Assembly: GCF_026151205.1 (NCBI RefSeq)
Contig: NC_087083.1
Coordinates: 9,855,460-9,919,459 of the forward strand
Direction: 5' to 3'
DNA: 64,000 nt
From: Bolinopsis microptera
Taxonomy: Eukaryota > Ctenophora > Tentaculata > Lobata > Bolinopsidae
How positions within the stretch are numbered: position 1 is the stretch's first letter; each line of letters starts with the position of its first letter. Below the pieces are notes generated by a model. That model worked only from the letters and a program-made list of their open reading frames with translations, ran no database searches and was not told the origin of the DNA. Of this stretch, positions 25,217 through 35,100 are shown piece after piece. A program made the position numbers and the translations under genes.

Positions 25217-26616
25217 TTAAGGGGAGATACACCAAAAACGTTTTTGCTCCGAACATCGATTTTAGTTTATATTATGGTTAAATAGACAAAAAGAATATGA
25301 TTGCACACCTTCAAAATTTTCTAAAAATATTCCCTCATCGAGAAAAAAAAATTTTTTCTTTTTCGAAAATTTTTAAAATTTGGTGAAGTCTGTCACTGTA
25401 ATACCGATAGTTCGGCCATTTTAAAAGTTTTTTGGCTGATTTTTTTACTGAAGATTACTTACAATCCGTACAAGAAGCCATTGAAAGGATTATATAATTG
25501 AACAATAAATGACGAAGTTATAGACCAAACAAGGTCGAAAAAATAAAAATTGAAATGTTTCCCACTTCTAAAGTTGTACATTTCACCAATCACCCGGGTC
25601 AGCAGATATCGCTTCAAAAATTCTTGTGAGTGTAGTTGATGATCATATCAAACTTTTTTGGAGTAGGATTTCTCTCAGATTTGAGTTTTAAGCTATGCAA
25701 TTTGGCCTCAAACGACCTAGTAAAATTCATCGTAAAAAAGGGCAAAAAAGGCAGATTTAAGGCTTAAAATGCCTATAACTCAAAAAGTATCAGTTTTTTT
25801 GAAATAATTTTTACAGAATCGTAATCAGCTTGGTAAGACGAATCTTTTAGTACCAAATAGGTGCTTTTAGAAGACAAATTGTCTTAAATAATTTTCTGGC
25901 TCGAACACAAGGGTCCCCCCTTGTATAAATTTTGTACAAATTGTACACATTTTTTTACAAATTTTGTGTCTTTAAATATTATAAATGTCGTACTAAAAGA
26001 TTTGTCTTACCTAGCTGATTACGATCCTGTAAAAATTATTTCAAAAAAACTGATACTTTTTGAGTTATAGGCCTTAAATCTGCCTTTTTTGCCCTTTTTA
26101 ACGATGAATTTTACTAAGTCGTTTGAGGCCACATTGCATAGCTTAAAACTCAAATCTGAGAGAAATCCTACTCCAAAAAGTTTGATATGATCATCAGCTA
26201 CACTCACAAGAATTTTTGAAGCGATATCTGCTGACCCGGGTGATTGGTGAAATGTACAACTTTAGAAGTGGGAAAAATTTCAATTTTTATTTTTTCGACC
26301 TTGTTTGGTCTATAACTTCGTCATTTATTGTTCAATTATATAATCCTTTCAATGGCTTCTTGTACGGATTGTAAGTAATGTTCAGTAAAAAAATCAGCCA
26401 AAAAACTTTTAAAATGGCCGAACTATCGGTATTACAGTGACAGACTTCACCAAATTTTAAAAATTTTCGAAAAAGAAAAATATTTTTTTTCTCGATGAGG
26501 GAATATTTTTAGAAAATTTTGAAGGTGTGCAATCTTATTCTTTTTGTCTATTTAACCATAATATAAACTAAAATCGATGTTCGGAGCAAAAACGTTTTTG
26601 GTGTATCTCCCCTTAA
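25217..26616. mobile_element. Foldback (long terminal inverted repeat) element, 1.4 kb
   Basis: The segment reads TTAAGGGGAGATACACC at the left end and its reverse complement at the right end. The arms stay nearly identical for about 620 bp (25217-25850 against about 25985-26616), around a 130-bp unpaired core (GTACAAATTGTACAC region). TTAA, or TA, at both ends could be the target duplication. No transposase is encoded, so this is a non-autonomous foldback or MITE-like element. The near-perfect arms imply recent origin or strong pairing-based correction. Confidence 0.85.
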
Positions 26617-27074
26617 ACATGCCAAAGTTTTTGCCTATGTTTTTCACCATGTCGAGGCGGAAAAGGTGCAGGAGACCCCCTACGTCACAATGGCATGTGG
26701 TACAATACAATGCAATACTCGTCGTTACACGAATTATGAATTAGGGGTAGACTGGTTCGTTTATAATGACTTACTAGTTGGTCTGTATGTGTGTAAATAG
26801 TACTGGTAGGTCTGTGCGGCTTCTAGTCATAATACAAAATTATAATAATCATTATTTAACATTTTTCCTACAAGTTTTGAAATCTCCGATCTCAAACGAC
26901 GATCGGACGATCCTTTTTCACTAATCTCATGCTGTTTAACTATGTGTGAATGTATTTATACATCAGCTTCAATAAATATTCTAATATTACTTATGGGAGT
27001 AAAATCATTGAGATCATTGATCACTAAAAGACACAAGTTGGCATTTTTATGTGATTATATCAATTAATGTGGTA

Positions 27075-27254
27075 AGGGGTCGTTCACATAATATTACGTA
27101 ATCGCTTTTTTGGCAAATTTTTAAACCCTCCCCCCTCCGTAATCAATTTTACACATAGCTATTGTTTCATAATTACACTAGCGTAATCATTTGAACCCCC
27201 CCCCCCCCCCCCCCCTTGGCTGATTACGTAATATGTGAATTGTGAAGGACCCCT
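27075..27254. mobile_element. 180-bp MITE with poly(C) core
   Basis: Terminal inverted repeats AGGGGTC(G/C)TTCAC...ATTACGTAATC face each other across a core holding a run of about 20 C (27196-27215). A degenerate relative with a G run lies at about 6095-6260. Confidence 0.75.
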
Positions 27255-28079
27255 AGGCCCTAAGTGGTGGATATAGCACACTCTACAATCTAGATCTGTA
27301 AAACGGAGTACGGGTTACCGCGGTGCACTATGATCATGTTGAGCGTATTGAATATCTGCATTTTTCTAATTGTGCGAGCAATTATATAATCACATACAAG
27401 TAAGAACCACGACCCAGCTTATGGAATTGGCTGCTGGAGCAGTCGGATATATATTTATTTTCCTGATTGCCAGACTGGATAATCGAGTGGCGAAATTAAA
27501 ATTTTACTGATAAGTTTAAAATTCTGACTGCTGGTTGTGACTTATTTGCGGAAAACCAAAGTGGTATAAAAGTGGTAATTGTGGATTTTCCTGGACTGAT
27601 TCCTCGGACATGTCCCGACCATATCCGTTAAAATCGCTTTGTTGCGAATTTTGTCCGACAAAGGCTTAAATTAGGACGGATTTGACTGTACTATAATTAT
27701 AAGGAGAATATAGCTTGCAAGACTCGATTGTGTTTTAGAGGATACTTATGTGATGTTCTCAGAAAAGAAGATAGTGTAATTGACAAGGTGTACGATATTG
27801 CTGTAGGCCCTTAGGCTTAATATAATATTGGAAAGATAGGAATCAAGCTTAACTAGGATTTTTTCCTTTGTGCAGGCCACTTAATTAATTAAAAAAAGTT
27901 TTTCCATTACAAATTAGTAAAAGTACGAGGTTAGCGTCGGTTCCTAGTCGTATGTGATTTGACGATATTCGATAATGAAAACATATTACAGCTGTCAACA
28001 ATTTCAATTTCCTCTAATAAATAATAAAGATTCAAGTGGTACAAAAACAACTATTCTCGACAATTGTTAAAGCGTTGGT

Positions 28080-28560
28080 AGAAATATAGTTCAGTGGATA
28101 TAATGATTACAAAGAAACTTATTCTCAACGAATTTCAAAACTGAGGGTAGGATAAAATAACCGAATATGGGCATCAATGATCAATATTCAATATACTACA
28201 TACAATGATAACAAAGAAATATATTCTGAGGGTCAAATCAAATAACTTATTATGGCCGGCATTAATATATTATTATACATAACAACAAAGAAACTTATTC
28301 TTAGCGCCTTTCAAAACTGAGGGTAGGATAAAATAACCGAATATGGGCATCAATATTCAATAATATTCTGCAATAATAACAAAGAAATATATTCTGATTA
28401 CTGAGGGTCAAATAAATAATCTATCATGGGCATCAGCCATCAATATATCATTATACATAATAACAAAGAACCTTATTCATTATTCTCAACGGTTTTTAAA
28501 CTGAGGGTTGGAGTAGTAACCGATTATGGGCATCAATATATTACAACAATGAAATCAAAG
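28080..28560. repeat. Imperfect tandem repeat of about 80-130 bp, about five copies
   Basis: Repeated words in fixed order: ACAAAGAAA(C/T)TTATTCT, CTGAGGGTAGGATAAAATAACC, TATGGGCATCA, ATCAATAT. The copies diverge and vary in length. Confidence 0.8.
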
Positions 28561-28629
28561 TTCTGCGATCATTCAACACTATTTCTTTAAGTTCAAATAT
28601 TAATCTTCTTTAAAATGATGTTGCTCACC

Positions 28630-28830
28630 ACAGACATCTTCGCTCTATTTTGAATATAAAGTACCCAGGAGTCAACAAATCTTGTATATATATAAACGCT
28701 GCAATACTGAACTATTGTCAGAAAAATTGGCCCGTAGACCGTATAATTACTAGTCGGTGGAGAATGTTAGGACATGTTTTGCGGGTCCTGTTGATGGACC
28801 AGCGCTTTCTTCCCTCATTTTTGCCATAAA
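28630..28830 (+). pseudogene. LINE C-terminal remnant
   Basis: An open frame ending in TAA reads RHLRSILNIKYP and then SRWRMLGHVLR, the conserved tail found after the RT domain in several LINE families. No RT core remains, so this is a short decayed insertion. Confidence 0.6.
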
Positions 28831-29110
28831 TACACGGGACTTACCATGAATAATATTTTTGATCTGTATTATCTCTGTAATTTAGCTTATGATAAGACAT
28901 ATTGGCAGCAATTACAAATACAATGATGTTTTGATATTCAGTTATTTTTTTAGGGAAAGATAAGACTTGGGCGTTGTTTTTAACTATCCTTAATATAAAT
29001 AAAAATCTAATAAAATAACATGAAAAACTAAACAAATCTAACATCCCAAATCCCAATCTGTATATATATAATATCTGTATATTTAATATCACTAAACATA
29101 TAACAGCAGT

Positions 29111-32100
29111 TTAATGACCACCAACATCTACAGCCTCCTTGGTCAATATGTCCTGTTCTAACAGTCCAGGTTCCACTTTAGGTAGATAATCCCTCATCCA
29201 CTCTCCAAAGAGCTGTGTTTCTTCTCCAGCTGCTGTTGTCCGCCCTGATATGCTCTTGCTTATATCCGCATCAAACCTGGGCGTGAGTGTTCTGTGAATC
29301 TGAATATTATAATAAGATCTGCGGTAAGATAAGAGTGGTATACAAATTCCTTTTTAATGATTTTCTGGACGGTCTCTGTTCATAATTCTATAATTGGAAC
29401 CGATTTCAATAGTAACACATAATTTCAAGCGAATTTTATAAAGATTTGAAGCCTTTCTATGGTTGAAGTATTATCCAAGACATCAGATCATGTCAATAAA
29501 TAATTGTCATATTAGTATGTTCTGCCGCGACTATTCAGATTTTCTACCTTTTAATTTGATTTATTTATTATTATTTTATTTGATTCTTTAAAATTCCTTT
29601 ACAATTCCTTTACAATTCCTGCCCGACCAGTGATCGAGATGCCTTACCGCTGACACCAATATGACATATCTGTGTACGACACAGGGTTCACGTGAGCGGG
29701 GAGGCAAATAATCCAATGCTCAACTACACTAAAAACGGTGTCAACCGTAAATATATATAACGGTTGTGTCAGACCTTGTTATTATCCTTGTTTGTTTCGT
29801 TGAATCTTTCACTCTATCTTAATCTAACATCTACTTAATATGGGACTTTGCACATCTCGACAGAACCAGGAACCAGAAGACCTCTCTTCCTTCAAACAGA
29901 ACCCTGCTGCAGAACTCTCCTCCTCTGATCAATCCTCCCTCAACTCCTTTAACTCTTCCTACAGTTTACACGAGAAGATCGGCTCAGGAGGTTTTGGAAC
30001 AGTCTTCAGAGTCACCCACCTCCGTTCTGGAGCAGAGCTGGTAGCTAAGAAGATCAAGACCGACTCAGACACAATCCCTGCAGAGATCACCCTCATGGCG
30101 GAGATATCACACCCCCAGATAATCAGACTGCTGGAGTTCTACTCTACCCCTAGTCACCTCCTCATGATCCTGGAACTTCTACCTGGTTGTATGGACCTGT
30201 TCGACTACATCGACATCAAGAAGAGACTGTCAGAAGTGAACACAAAGTACATCCTCCGTCAACTATCGTCAGCTTTATCCTACCTGCACGAAGAGAAACA
30301 GATAGCTCACTTGGATGTTAAACCTGAGAATATCCTGATACAACCCTCTACTGGAGACATCAGACTGATAGACTTCGGAGCTGCCCAGAGGATAACACCA
30401 CATCTCCACTCCACCTTCTCCGGAACAAAACAGTACGCCAGCCCTGAGATCCTCTTTACTGGACACTACGATCCTGTAGCTGCTGACATATGGGCGTTCG
30501 GAGTGACTTTCTACAAGATGATTACGGGACACGTTCCCTTCAAGAGGACACGTGATTACCTCAGCCCACTGACTTTCACCTACCGAGGAGTGTCATCTCT
30601 CTGCCTGGAGACGATATCTATCATCCTGAATCCTAATCGTAATCTTAGACCGTTAACTATCGGGGATATCAGAAGTTGCCCTTGGATGAGGACATGATTC
30701 TACCTCTCTCTACTTCACTACTTGTTTCATATTGAAACGTACTACACTGCTGATTGATTATTTATTTATTTGATATTTATTTGATATTTATTTGATATTT
30801 ATTTAACATTTATTTAATTATTTATTATCCAATACTGTGTCTTAATCAAGTATCCGAAATCAAAACAGAGCCAACGTAATCTTAAATCCCCCAATCTTAT
30901 TCATGACAACAATAAGACAACAATAAGACAACAATAAGACAACAATAAGACAACAATAAGACAACAATAAGAGAACATTACGACAACAATAAGACAACAA
31001 TAAGACAACAATAAGACAACAATAAGAGAACAATAAGAGAACATTACGACAACAATAAGACAACAATAAGACAACAATAAGAGAACATTACGACAACATT
31101 AAGACAACAAACTCATTTAAGATTGTGTTGTCTTAATATTTTATCATAAATGTTGTCTTATTGTTGTCTTATTGTTGCCTTAATGTTGCCTTAATGTTGC
31201 CTTAATGTTGTCTTAATGTTGTCTTAATGTTGTCTTACCGTTTGTTGTCTTATTGGTGTTTGTTGCGTTAACGTTGTCTTAATGTTGTCTTATTGTTGTC
31301 TTATTGTTGTCTTAATGTCCCATCGGTGTTCGTTCTAGTTCCCGTAATTTATATTTTGCCTTGGATGTATGTATTTTGGGAAATTACGTGAAATATTCCA
31401 ATTATTTTAATTGCATTTTTACAGAACTTTAAATGTTTAATGAATACCCTTGCAGGTACCACCTACAACAACAACTTTAAAGTAGTTGTACGGTACGTAC
31501 TAATAAAAAACCTCATACCGTACGTACTTCTCATCTTAGAAATAAAGTAAACTTACGATGGGTTGAAGAAGCAGGGAATAGAATGTCTCTCAAAGTCAAC
31601 TTGTTTAACCCTATGCCTGACTGCTTTTATCTTCTTATCAGTAATGTCCTCAACAAGGGTCCCGATATTAACAATAAATCCGTCCTCAGATGGGGGAACC
31701 TCCAGGTATTCCTCGCCGTACAGGGCCTGGAGAAATATAAGTTGTTATATTAGTTGGATCCAAATAAGCAGGGCAATGCAGATAGATTTAGCATAACTAC
31801 CTAATGAATAGAAACCACTATAAAATGCAATTAATTTTGTTTCAGAGTTTGTGACAACAATTCCATTTAACACCACGTATAATTTCATCCTCTGAGATTA
31901 AAATGTTAAACGTGAAAATTAAAATGACAGTCTAACGTACCTGAAGACCAGTGTAGTTAAATGTAACCTTGGTTAGCTAGGTTACGTTGGTTACCTTGGT
32001 TAGCTAGGTTACCTTGGTTAATGGTTACCTGGTTACCTTGGTTACATGGTTACATAGTTACAGTCTAACGTACCTGAAGACCAGTGTAGTTAAATGTAGA

Positions 32101-35100
32101 CAACACGGTTACCTTGGTTACCTGGTAACCTTGGTTACCTGGTTACATAGTGACAGTCTAACGTACCTGGAGACCAGTGTAGTTAAATGTAGACAACACG
32201 GTTACAGTCGAGTCTTCGTGTTCGAGTTCTGACAGGGCGACTCCATCGTATTCTGAATTCATACTTTCTGTCCTCCTGAAAACATACAAAATTATGGATG
32301 TTGAATTTTCAACAATTCTGAAGAAGAATTGACGAGAGAAGTTCTCTCGCCATAGTCGTACGATAAGAAAAAATAAAATTACCACAAATTTTGGTAATTT
32401 ATATTTTGGTATGTATGTATTTTGGAAAATTACGTGAAATATTCCAGCACAATTATTGTAACTGCAGTTTTACAGAACTCTAAATGCTTAATGAATACCC
32501 TTGCAGGTACCACTTGTATTCACACATAGTATTAAGTGGGGCCATTTTCCAACACGAGATTGGCGACAGATTTTATAAATATCACGTGGCCAGTCACAGA
32601 TTTCATTGAGTTCTGGTGGATGTCACCAATTGCTTACTTAGTTCGGGTGGGATAACGTCTCAACCCAAGAGTTGAGAATTCAGATTCTGTAAATCTCGAA
32701 ATAAGCTGGTCTGCTTCTAAACTCCTCCCGATGCTTCTAATAATACCTGTGAAACGAATATTATGTAAAATAAACGAATTTTACAACGCACGGATTAAAA
32801 CAAGAGTATTATCATCTCATTAATAAAATATTTATTCCTTTTGTATACATTATATATACTGAAATATACTTTATCGGACAATTGTCACGGACGAGTTTTT
32901 TACGGACCAAATTTTTCACGGACATAATTATTCACGCTCATGACAGGGGTATAGGACACAAGGGCGGAAGATCAACTGTTTTCACACGAAGAGATTGCAC
33001 AGTGAAACGAACAACTTGAGTCACAACGTAGACGACTCGAGAGACAACTAGTATATTTAAGACCGATGTTGGGAATAGAAGTATCTTATTATTTAGTTCC
33101 AGCTACATCTCAACTACTACAATAACAACCATGTACGATGAAGATACAGTAAAGATTATCAGAGGAAGGACTCCTACCAGTCAGAATCTCCTACACGGTG
33201 GTTTCCGCTACTCTAAGGATGGAAAGCTTACCACCGATGGACGCCAAGCCTGGAGATGTGTGAGGAAGAAAGACTGTTGCCGTGGTCGTCTGTATACCCT
33301 GAACGAATCCTTGGTGAAAGTGACACAGATACATAACCACGACGCTGATATCGCTGACTGTGAATTGAAAGAAGTCCTCGCTAAAGTCCAGGATCTGGCT
33401 GCTACGACGATGACACACAACATCGTTTGCTCCGTTACTGGTCCCATGTCTCAGGATGCACGTGCCCGCCTCCCCAACGAACAAGCGGTGAAGAAGAGGG
33501 CACAGAGAGCCCGCCGATACGGAAACCCTAGACCCAGAGCACCTTCATCCCTCGCAGATCTTCAACTGGAAGAGGACGACTGCAGATCCCTCTCCGGTGA
33601 ACCTATGCTTCAATACGACAACAACCTGGACGATCGACGTGTCATCATCTTCGCAACAAAAAACAACCTGACAGCCCTAGAGCAGAGCAGCAGCTGGTAT
33701 ATCGACGCAACCTTCTCATCCTCACCGCAGCTGTTCTATCAGTTACTGACTGTCCACGCGGAGATGGTGAACTTCACGGAGGATTCAACCTGGTGCTTCC
33801 CTTGCGTCTACATTCTCCTGACCCACAAGGACACTCCCATCTACATGGAAGCGTTCGGCGCCCTCAAAAACCTTGGTTCCTTTTCTCCAGACCGAATCAT
33901 GGTGGACTTTGAGCTCGCCCTGAGGAACGCCCTATCGTCTACATTCGAGTCAGCCCAAGTGGATGGGTGCTTCTTTCATATCTGTATTACCGTTAAGCGT
34001 TCTCTATAAGTATAACCCTGTGTATTTTGTTTGTAAAGTTACAAAGAATTCGAAATCAGTACCACTAAAATGATTGAATATAACTTTGATTGAATATAAC
34101 TTATATAATTTATACAATTTGAAGTACGTTGTGTGATGTTTCCGGTTTTGTAGTATTACCAGTCGAGCATTTAGGACATGTGATCGTTTTACGAGTCTTC
34201 CGCCCAAATCATGGGATCGACCTCCGCCCTCGCGACCTCCGCCCTCGTGTCCAACCTTTTAGGAAACTTCCGCCCTTGCGTCCTCCGCCCTCAAGTCTTC
34301 CGCCTACGCGACCTCCGCCCACGCGTCTTCCGCCCTCCTGACTGGTTCCCCATGACAGACATGACCGCCCAAACAATTCCAAAAAATTGTGAAAATGTTT
34401 GGTGATTTTTTAATAAGTGTTTTACTCTTTTGCTGAACTTTAGATGTGACTGAGGAGTGATTATTTTAATTGTCCTATTATAGTATACTAATAAACTAAT
34501 ATAGTAATCGGCTACACACATATCTACGCATATGTAGGGACACACACACACTAAAATTAATGAAACTAATTACCGGACTTTATTATTCACGGACCTTTAA
34601 TGCCACCTAGAAATTATTTTCAAAGACTTAATTATTCACGCTAAGGTCTTCAGCGTGAAAGTAATGTCCGTGATAATTATGACCAATAAGGTAATAAGGC
34701 ATGCCGCACATATTTATAGCTAGTCTCCACTCCACATTAATAACCCAAGCCTCCTCACAACTAAAAATAACCTTATCTTTACCTCTGGCAAGTGGCGATG
34801 TTCATCATTACCTTTAACCCCTCAGTAATCCTTTGGCTAAAAATATTAAATAACCTTATCTGGCTAAAAACAACGTTATATTTTTACCTCTTGCTATATT
34901 CTTCCTTATCTTCATCCTCTTTATACTGATTGGTTACCTGGTTACTTGGCTACCTTGGTTACCTGGTTACCTTGGTTATATTTACCTCTTGCTATTTTCA
35001 TCCTTATCTTCATCCCCTCACTGCTTGGTTACCTGGTTACATAGTTACCTGGTTACCTTGGTTATATTTACCTCTTGCTATTTTCATCCTTATCTTCATC

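Larger units (their letters stand above)
26617..29110. other. Intergenic, repeat-rich
   Basis: Apart from the MITE, the tandem block and the LINE remnant listed separately, no gene is supported. A copy of the GGGGTAGACTGG repeat lies at about 26742. Confidence 0.6.
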
